The notes: a model not told the origin generated them from the sequence alone. Shown: positions 1 through 11,250, numbered from the stretch's first letter. The stretch: 64,000 nt of DNA from Cephalopachus bancanus (GCA_027257055.1 JAPVLO010000001.1:12361501-12425500); one strand, 5' to 3'. Program-made: numbers and translations.

Positions 1-162
1 AATTATTTGCCCCTTAGCTCGCCTTAGCCCCTGTCCATTATGCAGTTGATCATTGTCATCCTTCGAAAATCAATTTATCCCACCATTCAGAAAAATATGA
101 TGGCTGTACCTGTTTCCTGCTTGGATTGTGTTTCATTTCCATGATTCTGAAACAACCCAGAC

Positions 163-186
163 GTGTGTGTGTGTGTGTGTGTGTGT
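163..186. repeat. (GT)n microsatellite
   Basis: About 12 uninterrupted GT dinucleotides. With the CA tract about 80 bases further on it forms a GT...CA pair, which makes an open frame here look longer than chance; it is not a gene. Confidence 0.95.
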
Positions 187-266
187 TCCACAAGTGACTC
201 ACACTCCACTCACCTACCTCGAGCCAGTTTTGCTTCTTGTATACTCTTGCTCAGCCCTACAAACTA

Positions 267-297
267 CATACACACACACACGCACGCACACACACAC
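267..297. repeat. (CA)n microsatellite, interrupted
   Basis: CA dinucleotide run broken by two CG interruptions. Inverse-complement partner of the upstream GT tract. Confidence 0.93.
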
Positions 298-379
298 GTA
301 TATAAATTCTGACAGCACTAAATTCCAACTACACTGTCACATTCACGAAGGGTGGAATTCGAGTAGTGTCTTGTTGATT

Positions 380-845
380 GTGAAATTCCCATATGAAATA
401 GGCAGACTAATCTTCCCTAAAGGTGTCCGTGTCCCAATCCCCAAAATATCCCCTCACATGACAAAAGGGACTTAGCAAATATGATTAATTTAGGAATCTT
501 GAGATGGGGAGATTATGTTGGGTGATGTGTGCTCTCACATAATCTCAAATGTTTTAATAAGAGGGCAGGAGTGTCTGAGACAGAGAGCAATTAGAAGATT
601 CCACCCCACTGGCTTTGACGAGGGCCCAGAAGCCGGGGAATGGAGGCCATTTCTAGAGGCTGGAGATGGCAAAGAAACAGTTTCCTCTGGATCTTCCAGA
701 AGGAACATGGTACTGCAGATACTCTGGTTTTGTTTCTTCCTAGTAAAACATATTTTGGATCTTCCCTCTAGAAGTGTAAAGTAATACATTTATGGTGCCT
801 TGAGGCGCTGTTTGTAATAATTTGTTACAATAACAATGGAAACCA
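380..845 (+). mobile_element. Old mammalian LTR relic
   Basis: The segment follows the pattern of a common old mammalian LTR: AAAAGGGACTTAGCAAAT, then GGAATCTTGAGATGGGGAG near 490, a block near 650 that resembles the CTAGAAGCTGGAGA type, and TAATTTGTTACAATAACAAT near the 3' end. All match by recollection of MaLR/ERVL-type LTRs. It is diverged and has no internal retroviral sequence next to it, so it is a solo relic. The family name is uncertain. Confidence 0.6.
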
Positions 846-1149
846 ATCAGACATATATAGGGAAGAGAGTATATATTTGTTGAGCAAATCATTAAATAAT
901 AAAATTGAGCCATGATGGAGCTTATCAGATTTTATATTAAATGCTTGCATAAAAGTCAGGTTCCAGGGCATGGGGAGAAAATGATACTTAGTGGGGTGGT
1001 AGTAGTGGGGAGAGAGGTAGGACTGGTTCTGTTAGCTATCTGAGATGGACAACTTTTAGATTATAGAAATATAAAAACTGGAAAAAAGAAAATCAACTCA
1101 TTCTACCCTAGAAGATGTTGAAACGTAATTAAAGGCATTAAAAAATCCA
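846..1149. other. Unassigned AT-rich sequence
   Basis: I recognise no repeat family, coding frame or RNA gene here. Confidence 0.6.
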
Positions 1150-1225
1150 GGGCAACCCCTTTGGGTCCCCTCCCACTGTGGGAGATTTTCTGTCCTCTCA
1201 ATAAGTCCTGCTTTCAAAAAAAAAA
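1150..1225 (+). mobile_element. Retrocopy resembling an ERV1 LTR R region
   Basis: About 66 bases running from GGGCAACCCC through a GGGTCCCCTCCC...GGGAG stem-loop to the polyadenylation-like signal AATAAG and the cleavage-like end TCCTGCTTTC, followed by a 10-base A tail. The GGGTCCCCTCCC/GGGAG hairpin and the AATAAA-type signal are typical of ERV1 LTR R regions. Flanking AAAAAATCC on both sides is a possible target-site duplication, weakened by the A tail. A second copy with the same 5' start and 3' end lies at 32960-33043. No LTR U3 or U5 sequence is present. Reading it as a retrotransposed short LTR transcript is inference. Confidence 0.55.
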
Positions 1226-1319
1226 TCCCAAAATAATTGACTGAAAATTGAAGCTAATTTCGGTAATTATGTAAAGTAGAAGGAATACTAATGAATCCAA
1301 ATTTTCTGATCTGAACTTT

Positions 1320-1800
1320 GGTGCAGACTCCCTGGCCCCTCCATGGGCAAGATACTATGGAGTTCTGTCTTCAGGGAATCTCCCTAGCAGCAGGAACTGA
1401 ATCCAGGTCTATTTCATTTCCATGATGTCGAGAGAGCCAGCTGTCTGGCAGACCACACAACTGCCTTTGTGGACCCGTGGCCTGGATGGCAGACGGGCAA
1501 GAAGTGGAGTTTCTGAGAAATGCAAAGAGACGGTGGGTCTCGGAGACAGTGCAACCACTGGCGACACGATTCCTCACCCATCTGCTGTTGGACACAGCTG
1601 CTAGAGTGTTACTGCCCTGGCATCAGGCACTTGGCAGCTGTGCACAGAGTCTTGGAAAAAGCAACACTCTTTGCGATTGCCTGTGGTCCAAGCAACACTG
1701 GACTTTTGAGATTCTAACTTGAGTATCATTGGTGGGTAAAATGCAGAGCGTGCATGCTCCAGTAATGCCACGAACTCATCCTCCAAGAGAGATAGATGCT
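1320..1800. other. Unassigned GC-richer island
   Basis: About 480 bases of clearly higher GC than the flanks, with overlapping short open frames on both strands (longest 81 codons on plus, 74 on minus). None resembles a family I know and none has convincing splice sites. It could be a decayed LTR, a pseudogene fragment or a non-coding exon. Confidence 0.4.
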
Positions 1801-2479
1801 TTTCTTAGACTTAACACCTTGGGCCTGAATCTGGAGTCTTTTGTTCTTTAAGACAGCACAGAAATCGTTCTTCTTTCACCAACTAGAGTACAAACACAAT
1901 TAAAAATAGAAAAGCAAGCTGGCGATGTTAGATCTGCTCTTTGTATTCTGTCATGACTTTTAACTAAGGCAAATAATATTGAATCATTTATAGCACTTGG
2001 AGATTTATTTGAGTTATAAAATCTGCCGATCTGTAATAGAAATAAACTAAATTGAAAGAGCAATGTAATGGTGATCATTTGTCTTTATTTTATTATAGTT
2101 ACCAAAGCTATTCTTCTATTCTGGATTTGTTTTTTCAATTAAAAAAATCTATTGAACCCCTGCTAATGTATTGAAAATGAATTATTGCATTTGGGAGAGA
2201 AGACTATATTATTTTTGTTTTTTCTTCTCTGCTAGCAACTTTAACTTGCTCCTTGAGAGTGCATCTTAAAGAGAAGTACCATATCCACAGGCAGAATGCA
2301 CAATTAAAAATGCACCCAATATTTTATGCATTTGATAAATACAAGTATCAGGAGGTCCATGTTTTGCAGTGCTTGGCATTATGCCACGCGCCTTTTTGTA
2401 GAAACTTCTTTCTTAGATTTTACAATACCAGAATAGCACTGTCACCTTTGATGTAACCTCTTCTTGTTTTTCTTCACAT
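1801..2479. other. Unassigned AT-rich sequence
   Basis: No family recognised. Only short A/T runs are visible. Confidence 0.6.
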
Positions 2480-3200
2480 GCTCATTTTCATCGTTAATTT
2501 TCTTAAACTTCCCGGGTCTACAAAACTCTCTCTCTTCTATTTCCATCTGTTATCATACTACCTTCAGTCTCCCTGAGTAATTTCTTCTGTTTCCTTCCCT
2601 TCATGTTGTGACTATGCCTGGTAACTTCCTTATCTGTGTCTTCAGTTCAGGTCTTTCTCTGAAGTTTCCAACTCATCCACTGAAGTGGACCTCCTCCTGT
2701 AGCTTGCTTCCTAAATGTGAAACTGAATTGCCTCCCAAATCTGCTCCTGCCTTCTTACTCCACATATAAGTGGCTGTTCCTGCCTGGTTAGCTTTCTAAT
2801 GTCTCCTTTATTCTCATATGATCTAGTCTTGTCCACTCACCTTTTCTTGAATCTGTTTTCTTCTCACCATTGTTACATTTAAGACTCTTGTTATGTTATT
2901 TTATTTCTTACTTGTTCGTGCAGTACTATATGAATTGTCCTATATGCCTCTAGTCTGTGTTCTTTCCAATTCATTCTCCGCAATCATTCCAGAATTACCC
3001 CAAATATGATGTTTTTACTCTGTAAAATCCTACAAGGATTCTGCACTGCCTAGGGGGATGAATTCTTCACTCCACGGATTTGTAGGAAAAGCCTTTTGTG
3101 ATTTAATTCATGTCTGGTTTTCTCAACCTGTCTCTCATCGCTCCACCACTATCACCTAATATTTCAAGAATAATACATTTCCTGTGGCTTTCTTATGGTT
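2480..3200 (+). mobile_element. L2 LINE 3' region relic
   Basis: Pyrimidine-rich sequence matching the general wording of L2 3' sequence: CTCATCCACTGAAGTGGACCTC, TGCCTCCCAAATCTGCTCC, TAAAATCCTACAAGGATTC and TCTCTCATCGCTCCACCACT. It is strongly diverged, as expected of L2. The open frames within are short and not functional. Confidence 0.5.
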
Positions 3201-4103
3201 ATTGTTGTCTTGGAAATAATCCTGATGCAAAGCTAGCTTCCAAAGACATTACCGGCCAGGCTATCTTAGAGGTTACAGAGCAGAAAGCACACCCACCAAA
3301 TAAAAATGGCTGAATCACTCTGTCCACTAATTTAAACACATAACAAGAAGCAAAGGGGAAATAAATGGAAAAGTTAACCTTCACAGGCCCGGCTGTGAGC
3401 AGGTAAAAGGACGACATCTCCTGGTGTCCCAAATCTGAACACTGATGATGATGATATCATTACGAAGACCTCTATTGAGCTTGGAGAGAGGGGACCATGG
3501 GCAGAAGGTGCTTGGGTTGGTGACATGTATGTGCTTTCTTTATCGGAGACCAGGTTCATCTGGCCACTGCCGACCCTTGTTAATTAGCCTCCAGAACAGC
3601 CATGGGTTTTTATGTACTTTCCTTGGGTCAGGCATGTGTGGGCTCAAACTAAGAACACATGGAGTATCGCCATTGGGTGGCCCAACCTGGGTGATGGTTC
3701 TGCTAGCCCAGAAATGATCAGATCACAATTTGGTGCATTCACATTTTGTGTTTATAAACAGTGTTCTTGTTTGTTGATACATGTTTTATTTATACTGTCT
3801 ATCCTTGACATGCTTTCACCAGCTCTCCTCTTGCCTCTGCTTGTGTGCACAAGTTCCTGCATCATACACACCCCATACTGAACATATTCCTGTGAGTTTT
3901 CTCTGTATCTCACAAGCCACCTGCTTATCTGAAGTTTACGCACAACACTTATTAAGAGTCCATGCAGCCTGTTTGTATATCCTGTCTTTAAGAAGAATTA
4001 AATTTTACCAAATACATTTTCAGATGTATATCCTCATATGTCTGTGACAGTTATGCACTCTGATATACCCACATAACTCCTTCCTTCTGTTGTGTCTGTC
4101 TAT
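3201..4103. other. Unassigned sequence
   Basis: No recognised element. Short open frames on both strands (up to 90 codons) have no family resemblance and no splice context. Confidence 0.55.
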
Positions 4104-4440
4104 CTTAGTCTCTCTTGTGCTGCTATAACAGAAAACCTGAGGCTGGATCATTTATAGTGAACAGAAATGTGCTGGTTCATGGTTCTTGAGGCTGAGAAGT
4201 CCAAGATCAAAGTGCTGCATCTGTGGACCGCCCTCTTGCTGCATTATTATGTGGTGGAAGGAGAGAACAAGAGAGGGCAAAAAGGGGCCAAATCCACCCT
4301 TTTATACCAGCACTAATCTCACTTGTGTGGGTGAAACCTTCACAACCCAAACACCTCTGATTACTGCTACAAGGACAAATTTCAATACAAGTTTTAGAGG
4401 GGCAAATAGTCAAACCCAGCAGTATCTATCTGCCTTCTCT
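4104..4440 (-). mobile_element. MaLR-type LTR (MST/MLT1-like), antisense
   Basis: The antisense hallmark of MaLR LTRs is present: TGCTGCTATAACAGAAAACC, GAGGCTGAGAAGTCCAAGAT, CTTGCTGCATTATTATGTGG and TTTTATACCAGCACTAATC. The 123-codon plus frame starting at 4186 is a translation of this LTR and has no coding meaning. Confidence 0.75.
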
Positions 4441-4449
4441 TTAACAGGT

Positions 4450-4615
4450 TCATTCACACCCACCCTTCAAGGTCCAGTTCTCACGTCCCTGGAGAACTTC
4501 CTTGACCCAGTCTGGATTAGACCCCCTAGAGATAATGTTTCTGTTGTCTGCATCTGACATAGTATTTGATCATCCTTTGCTGTAATTTCATGCTTACTGT
4601 TTTATTCTCTCACAA
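4450..4615 (+). mobile_element. L2 LINE 3' end relic
   Basis: The segment carries the L2-like series GGTCCAGTTCTCACGTCCC, GAGAACTTCCTTGACCCAG, ACATAGTATTTGATCATCC. Short and diverged. Confidence 0.45.
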
Positions 4616-5950
4616 TACACCGGAAATAGCTCTGGGTAGAAATTTTGGCAGACTCTTGTATCTGTTGATATTCTGGGTTATTCCAGGCTTCGTTATTCCT
4701 AAGGCTGGAAATATGAAGTTATGCTGACAGCAAATGGCATTTTCCTAGTCTCCCTTTCATTTCAATTAACAAATGTCCTGGTTTGACTCCAAGGCTGTGT
4801 CTTCCCCCAATATTTTAAGAGTTCCCCAAGGGTTTTGTCCTGTGTATTCTTAGCACAGTCTTCTTGGATACCATATCAGTTTGGCTACTGAACTTCTCTT
4901 CCCCAAGAGAGAAGAGAGAAAGTGTGTTGAAAGCATGTCCCTGGGTGCTGGTTCTGGAATCAAGTCATATCATCCCAGTACACTGGGATGTTCGAAAGCC
5001 ATGTGCTCTCCCAGTGTTACTATCGCATTCAGTTTCCTTGAGTGGCCGTACGAAGCACTTTGAGTTCTCTGCTATTTTGGGTGAATACTTTGTCTTTTTT
5101 ATTCTCTGTTTCATGGATCTAAGTCAGTTCTGCCTCAACGTGCCAACACATTGCAGAAATTGTATACTGTGGCATTCCTTTTTCTTCCTGGATTTTTTTC
5201 TAGTATGAATTCTATGCTACTCTTTTGTCTTTCTTTCTTTTCTCTTTTTGGCTTCCTTACCTGGGTCTATTTCTTGCACTTTTCTCTCTCTAAAGGCAGA
5301 AATCCAAGGTCAGCACAGGTCTCCCAATCTTTTCAATAAATACCTGTCTCAGAGTGCTCATCGATTATTTTTCCATTATTTGCTCCCAATTCTAAACCAT
5401 TAGTTTGGTCGTTTTGTCCAAGCACTGGTCATGGTATTATTGTCCACTTTTGCAGGAAAAAAGTTGACATTTGCCTGGTTTCACAAACTTCACAAATCCA
5501 CATTTATCATCTTTTATCTCAAAATGATCTGCCTCCACTCCTCTTTTAGGAATGGCCTTTCATAAACTTTTGAAGACATCAGGATGTTATCTAATAAATG
5601 CAAGCATCTTAGACAATACAGAAGCCTGATTTATGTATTTTTTACTCATTGGTATTGGACATCTATGTGTTTAATATATAGTTGCTAATTGGTTGGCAAT
5701 TCTTGAGAGAGAATCTTTAATATTTTTGGCCTGTGTGTTTTCCTTAAAGCAATTATTTATTATTTCATCTAATCTTTCAACAAGCTTTTATCATTGTGCT
5801 CATTGTGAGTTGTGCAAATAGCTAAAGTTCTATAAGAAATTGACTGAATAGTCATAGGTGCACAGATAAGCTGAACCTAGATGATATCTGCCAGTGTGCA
5901 AGCAAAATGAGACAAATCTTTGAAGGGCATTGGCTCCTGGATGTTTAGAA
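4616..5950. other. Unassigned sequence
   Basis: T-rich plus-strand sequence with open frames up to 114 codons (4864-5208) that resemble no family. I see no repeat I can name. Confidence 0.5.
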
Positions 5951-5954
5951 AAAT

Positions 5955-8046
5955 TTTAAAGATTTATTTTTTTTGTTGGCAAATGAAAATGGAATATATT
6001 TATTGTGAAGTGGCTAAAATGGAATATATAGCCTTGTGAAATGGCTAAATTGAGCTAATTACCATATGTACTGTCTTACCTATTTAGTCTTTTTTCTAAG
6101 GTGAGAACACTAAATCTACACTCTTAGTAAATGTCAAGAACACAATAATTTGTCATTAACTGTAGCCATCATGCCATTCTTTGGTCAAAGTGAAATTTTG
6201 TATCCTTCCATATTCCCCCTTTCCACCCTTCCCACCCTTTTAATGGTAACCATCATCAAAACTCTCTAATTCAGTAAATTCAACGTTTTTTGATTCCATA
6301 TATAAGTGAGGTTGTGTACTATTTGTCTTCATGCGCCTGACTTTTTCACTTAACACAATATCAACCAAATTAACTCATGTTGTAACAAATGATGGAATTT
6401 GCTTCTTTATAGCTGAATAGTATTCCCATGTGTATGCTTGCCACAGTTTTTAAATTCCCTCATCTGTTTATAGACATGGTTGATACCATATTTGGCCATT
6501 ATGTATAATGCTACAATGAAAGTGTTAGTGCAGAACTTTCTTCGATATACTGACTTTATTTCCCTTGGATATATACCAGGTAGTAAGATTGCTGCATCAT
6601 GTGGTAGTTCTATTTTTAATTTTTGAGGAACCTCTGTACAGTTTTCTACAATGGCTGTACTAATTTGGATTCTAACCAACAATATGCAAAAGTTGTCTTT
6701 TCTCTACAATTTCTTTAACACTTGTCACCTTTTGCATTTTTGATAATGTCATTCTAATAGGTGTGAAGTGACACAACATTGTTCTTTTAATATGCATTTT
6801 CTAATGATTAGTGATTTGGGCATTTTTTCTTATACCTGTTGCCCATTTGTATGTCTTCTTTTGAGAAAAATCTATTCAGATCTTTTGCTTACTTTTAATC
6901 AGGATATTTGTTTTCTTGTTGTTTTATTTTCTTATATAGTTTGGATAATCTCTTATTAAATATATGGTTTACAAATATATGTTTCCCATTCTGTAGGTTG
7001 TGTCATCACTTGGTTGATTATTTCCTTTGCTGCAAAGTTTTAGTTTGATGCAATCCAATTTGTCTGTTTTTTGCTTTTCTTGATGATGCTTTGGGTTCAT
7101 ATTCAAAAATCATTGCCCAGACCAATGTCATGGAACTTCCCCCTATGTTTTAGTCTAGTAGTTTTATGGTTTCAGGTTTTTTTGTTTTGTTTTTGAGGTG
7201 GAGTCTCACTCCATCGCCCAGGCTAAAGTGCAGTGACATGCTCACGGTCATCCCAGCATCGACCTGCTGGTCTCTGGTGCTCCTTCCTCCGCAGCCTTCC
7301 AAGTAGCTGGAACTACAAGCATGTGCTACCACGCCCGGGTAATTTTTAAAATTTATTTATTGTAGAAACGAGATCTCGCCAAGTTGCCTGGACTAGTCTT
7401 GAACCCACGGGCTCAGACAATCCACTTGCGTCGCCCTTCCATTTTTGGAATTACATGCTGAGCCATCAAGCCCGGGCTCAGTTTTTAAATTTAATTATTT
7501 AATCTGTTTGAGTTGATTTTTTTGTAAATCATGTGAAATAAAGGCCTGGTTTCATTCTTTTCTACATGTGGATATCCAGTTGTCCCAACACCATTTATTG
7601 ACAAGACTACCCTTTCTCCATTGTGTGTTTTTGACATCGTTCTCAAAAATCAATAGCCATAAACATGTGGATTTATTTCTGAATCCTTTATTCTGTTGCA
7701 TTGGTCTATGTGTTTTCATGGCAGTTCCATGCTGTTTTGATTACCATAGCTTTGTAGTATATTTTGAAGTCAAGTATTGCTTCTTGCTTTGTTCTGTTTG
7801 CTCAAGATTGCTTTATTTGGGGTCTTCTGTGGTTCCATACAAATTTTATGATTGCTTTTTATATTTCTGTGAAAAATTTCATTGGAATTTTGATAGGGAT
7901 TGCCTTAAATCTTTAGATTAATTTGAATAGTATGAACATGTTCTGACCCAATGAACATAATTTTCCATTTGTTGTGTCTTTTTCTTTCATCAAAGTTTCA
8001 CAGTTGTCAGTGTACAGGCCTTTCATCTCCTGGGTTAAATTTCAGG
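5955..8046 (-). mobile_element. L1 3' portion (primate/mammal-wide age), antisense
   Basis: The plus strand reads as the complement of the L1 ORF2 C-terminus and 3' UTR. TAGCTGAATAGTATTCCCAT, GATATATACCAGGTAGTAAG, GTATGTCTTCTTTTGAGAAA, GGATATCCAGTTGTCCCAAC and CATGCTGTTTTGATTACCAT occur in the order expected for an inverted L1. The fragment is 5' truncated and full of stops. Near its 3' end (about 5983-6050) a roughly 35-bp segment (AAAATGGAATATATTTATTG-like) is repeated in tandem. An Alu interrupts the L1 at 7175-7483, so the L1 is the older insertion. Confidence 0.88.
7175..7483 (-). mobile_element. Alu, antisense, nested in L1
   Basis: Antisense Alu: T-rich head, GAGTCTCACTCCATCGCCCA, AAGTAGCTGGAACTACAAGC, ATTTATTGTAGAAACGAG and CCCGGGCTCAG at the end. 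L1 sequence resumes on both sides, so this is a clean nested insertion. Confidence 0.93.
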
Positions 8047-8572
8047 CTTTAAAAAAAATCATAATATCTGTTAAGTGGTTTGTTTTACATCGCACCAAAT
8101 ATATTTACATACCACACATACATGCACACAATTATAACTGAAACAAAAATATAACCTATACCTGAAACAAAAGTTTCACAAAGCAATATCTGTTTTACTA
8201 TATGAGATAGACTCTGTTATTTTTCAGCCTAGAACCAATTCTACTTGTTACTCACTGAACTGGGTCCTTGAGCCACTCTCTGAACAGCACTGCTGTGGTT
8301 TACTTGGAGATAATTATCATTGATTTCTTTTTGAAGATGAGAAATGGTATGTGCATTATAAAACCTTACAAGAAATATCTCAGATTATATAACTAGACTG
8401 TGTGAAGATGGGTAAATATTTAATTTAAAAAATAGAGTTGAAGTATTTATTCAGAACTAGCTCTTATAAAGGCAAACAGGGTCATACAAATAAAAATGAG
8501 TATTATGCATGCATTTTCTTTCTAATTTGATTTAATTTTATTGTCATATGCTGATAAATAGCATAGGTAATT
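8047..8572. other. Unassigned AT-rich sequence
   Basis: No recognised repeat or coding frame. Confidence 0.6.
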
Positions 8573-8606
8573 AGATAGATAGATAGATAGGTAGATAGAT
8601 AGATAG
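8573..8606. repeat. (TAGA)n microsatellite
   Basis: Tetranucleotide GATA/TAGA array of about 8 units with one GGTA interruption. Confidence 0.95.
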
Positions 8607-9094
8607 TAGACACATACATACATGCATATGCTATCACATAGTGAGGCAACATGAGAATTGGAGTTAATCAAGCAACCAATGTAATACAGCCATAAGAATA
8701 ATTAAGATGATCACTTATTGCAATTTTATTTCCAGTTTTCTTGAAGAAGACTTCCAAATGTTAGGAACCTTGCAATAAAATGAAAAATAATTTTAGTTTT
8801 CCACACACAGAGATTGGATTCTTCTCCTAGCAAAGATAGCGATTTCTTACACACACAGATTCTCCCCTTCTCATGCAAAATTGTCACTCTGCTAAAGTGT
8901 CTTGTCTTACACCGACATCACATTGGCTTTGGTGACTCCTGCTGGCTTCCTGACTCCCACTGAATTTTTTTCAGGTAAACTCTCCTGTTCTTCTGCCTTC
9001 TCACAATTGGAAGAAGGTTTGGCATGCGAAGAAGTGCCATCTCAGTTGTACATCCTGGGGTCCACTTTGAAGGGAAGGGTACGCTGATTGATGA
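8607..9094. other. Unassigned sequence
   Basis: No recognised repeat. A 61-codon plus frame (8902-9087) has no family resemblance. Confidence 0.55.
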
Positions 9095-9700
9095 TTGAGT
9101 TTTTTATTTAAAATTTTTAATCTAAAAGATGTGAGGTACAATTCAGGGGTAAGCTTACAAATGTTCACTATACAGTTGATGAGGTGTGCCCCCTCTCCCC
9201 TGGCAGTTTCCCACTACTGCCAATCCCACTCTCCCTTCCCCCAGCAATTTCCTGATACTGCCAATCCTTTTCGTATAGTAGTATGATAATTGTTCAGGGT
9301 CTGCTTATGAGTGAGAATGGGTGGTACTCAGTTCTTTGTTTCTGTGATACATCACTCAGTATTGTAGACTCTAAGTCCATCCAAGCTGCTACAAAGTTCA
9401 AAATTTTGTCCTTCATCATGGAAGCATGATATCCCTTTGGGTATATGTACCACATTTTTTTTAATCCAGTCCTCTTTCCATCATGGTTGGTTCTATGATT
9501 TTGGTGTTGTGAATAATGCTGCAATAAACATGCATGTGCAGGTATCTCTTTCATAGATTGATTTGAGTTCCTCCAGGTATATTCCCAATAGGGGGATTGC
9601 GGGGTCATATAGAAGGTTGATTTTTTTAGAACTTGTAGGAAAATTGCCACACTGTTTTCTACAGAAGGTGTACTAGTTTTCCACTCCCACCAACACAGTG
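9095..9700 (-). mobile_element. L1 3' end, antisense, lineage-type
   Basis: Antisense L1 3' UTR plus ORF2 end, beginning with T-rich sequence and AAAGATGTGAGGTACAATTC. It includes TTTTTTTTAATCCAGTCC, GCTGCAATAAACATGCATG and TATTCCCAATAGGGGGATTG. The same 3' UTR type recurs at 28541-29215 and, in sense, at 35903-36237 and 23521-24782. That points to one L1 lineage active in this genome. The 118-codon minus frame (9294-9650) is the residual ORF2 C-terminus, truncated at its 5' end. Confidence 0.85.
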
Positions 9701-10237
9701 GTGAACCCTCGACCCGGTCTTTTCACAGATTTGCAGCTGTGGCGAGAAAAGTACAGTGTCGGGCTCTATTGGTGATTTGAAGATAAAATCTGTTTCAACA
9801 ACATAACCAGGCAGCTGAGGGAAGTGGGGAGGAGAGGGAGAACTTCATTATCTTACAGACAATCCCCCCCATCCACCCCAGTACCCACTGAGTGAACAGA
9901 AATGCAGGTGTCCCTTGGGAAGTCTTTTCCAGCACCAGCTGGCAGAGTTGTTTCCTTCCTCCTGCTCCGATTGCATTCCGTAACTCAGAGGTGGAGACCT
10001 GCCACAGAAGACCCAGAGTTAAGACCTAGAGGACAAGAATCTTCAAGAAAACAGTTCAAACTCCAAGGCAGGTGTAAAGTCCTATCCCTTGGGGAATGCT
10101 GACATCCACCATTTTTGCCACTTGTTCATGTATTGATGAGCACAGTACTTCTGGTTGCCTCTCCGCAGAGACAAATGAAGCAGTGACTTACTGAGATGTT
10201 TGATTATCTTCTCTTGTATATACATCTCCTCAATAGC
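9701..10237. other. Unassigned, GC-richer than flanks
   Basis: Follows the 5' truncation point of the L1. It has a 66-codon plus frame (9902-10102) with no family resemblance. I name no repeat here. Confidence 0.5.
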
Positions 10238-10316
10238 ACTGTACAGTAGGTTGAATTATGTCTCCTGTAAACGTTGAGGTCCTAACTTCCACTCCTGCAA
10301 ATACAACCTTATTTAA

Positions 10317-10917
10317 CTTTGCACTCAGAGACAACAGCAACCAACCACACTTTTTAAAGGAAAGAGTGAAAAATGAATCACTTCATGTTAAACAGTGTAG
10401 CGTTGGAACCAATTAGTTTATTGTAGTGACATTTGGCTTAAATGGAATTTTGGATATCGAGGAACTAATTTGTGACAAAAAAATCAAAACTGTATCTTAT
10501 ATTTTTCTAACATGTAGTGATGTGTGAAACAGTCACCGGCATGCTTTGCAGGTCTGTTGATACATGTTGTGTAACAGTAATTTTTTTGACATCTTTGACC
10601 TGGTGTTTTTCTAGTCGAGCAGATAATGCAGTCTGATTTTCTTCCTCCCACATTGATAATATGCAATTTATTATCCAGTCGGTGTGATAACAAGTACTTC
10701 ACACATTTTCTTTCTGTGTCATGCCAGCCGATATATTTTGATGCAATTTGAATGACACCCTTCAAGGAATCACACATTTTTGAAAAATTTGCACCGGCAT
10801 AAGTTTGTCCTGTATAATCACCTACAATTTCTTTTTTTTTGTCCTCTGAGAGGGGACATCTGGGCACTTTACTAAATTCATGATGTCTCCTCAGAGGGGA
10901 CATCTGAGTGCAGAGGG
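10317..10917 (-). mobile_element. piggyBac-type DNA transposon, 601 bp, internally deleted
   Basis: Both ends abut TTAA (10313-10316 and 10918-10921), the target duplication of piggyBac elements. The left end reads CTTTGCACTCAGAGACA. The reverse complement of the right end reads CCCTCTGCACTCAGATGTCC, so the termini are inverted repeats beginning with C-rich bases and sharing TGCACTCAGA. A motif, CAGATGTCCCCTCT, is repeated just inside the right end, as expected of subterminal transposase-binding sites. The interior holds a minus-strand piece of transposase. Autonomous piggyBac elements are usually over 2 kb, so most of the interior is gone. The element sits inside an older LTR. Confidence 0.85.
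10484..10903 (-). pseudogene. piggyBac-like transposase C-terminal remnant
   Basis: An uninterrupted 139-codon minus-strand frame inside the 601-bp element. Residues about 91-135 contain the cysteine-rich series CIICSTRK...RCQKNYCYTTC...HAGDCFTHHY, which fits the C-terminal zinc-binding (RING/PHD-like) region of piggyBac transposases (CxxC...C..C...CF..YH). The DDE catalytic core and N-terminus are missing. The first ~25 codons come from the terminal repeat region, so the apparent start is probably an accident of the deletion. The missing catalytic residues make it inactive. Whether the frame is intact by chance, youth or selection cannot be told here. Confidence 0.7.
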
Positions 10918-11250
10918 TTAAACATTAATCTTTGCCCTTGTAATCAATTAAGACGAGGTCATCAAGGTGAGTTCTAATCCAACATGACTGGTGTCCTTAA
11001 AAAAGAGACACAGGGACAGTTACACAGAAAGGGAAAAAGTTATGAAGACACACAGGGAACTCCATGTGGCCACAGTGACAGAGATTAGAATGATCTATCT
11101 GCAGACCAAGGGATACCAGTAATCATTGGGAACCACTAGAAATGAGAACATGGAGCATGTGTTCTCCGAGAGGCTTCAGAGAGAGCATACACTGCTGACC
11201 CCTTGATTTGCATGTCTAGCCTCCAGAACCATGAGATATTAAATGTCGGC

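Larger units (their letters stand above)
10238..11250 (+). mobile_element. Old mammalian LTR, split by a piggyBac element
   Basis: Left part (10238-10316): GTTGAATTATGTCTCCTG, GTTGAGGTCCTAACTTCC and ACAACCTTATTTAA. Right part (10918-about 11250): ATCTTTGCCCTTGTAATCAA, GACGAGGTCATCAAGG, ATGACTGGTGTCCTTAAAA and AGCCTCCAGAACCATGAGA. Read together they make one MaLR/ERVL-type LTR in plus orientation. The join falls exactly on a TTAA duplicated on both sides of the intervening element. The copy at 39310-39797 belongs to the same broad LTR type. Confidence 0.75.

Noticed and set aside
128..475. 115-codon open frame with Cys-Val and Thr-His runs
   Set aside because: It crosses GT and CA microsatellites and an LTR; the composition is low complexity and resembles no protein.
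4186..4557. 123-codon plus frame
   Set aside because: Translation of an antisense MaLR LTR and an L2 tail.
8573..8606. Regular short repeats suggestive of a CRISPR-like array
   Set aside because: Simple tetranucleotide repeat with no spacers, in a vertebrate genome.
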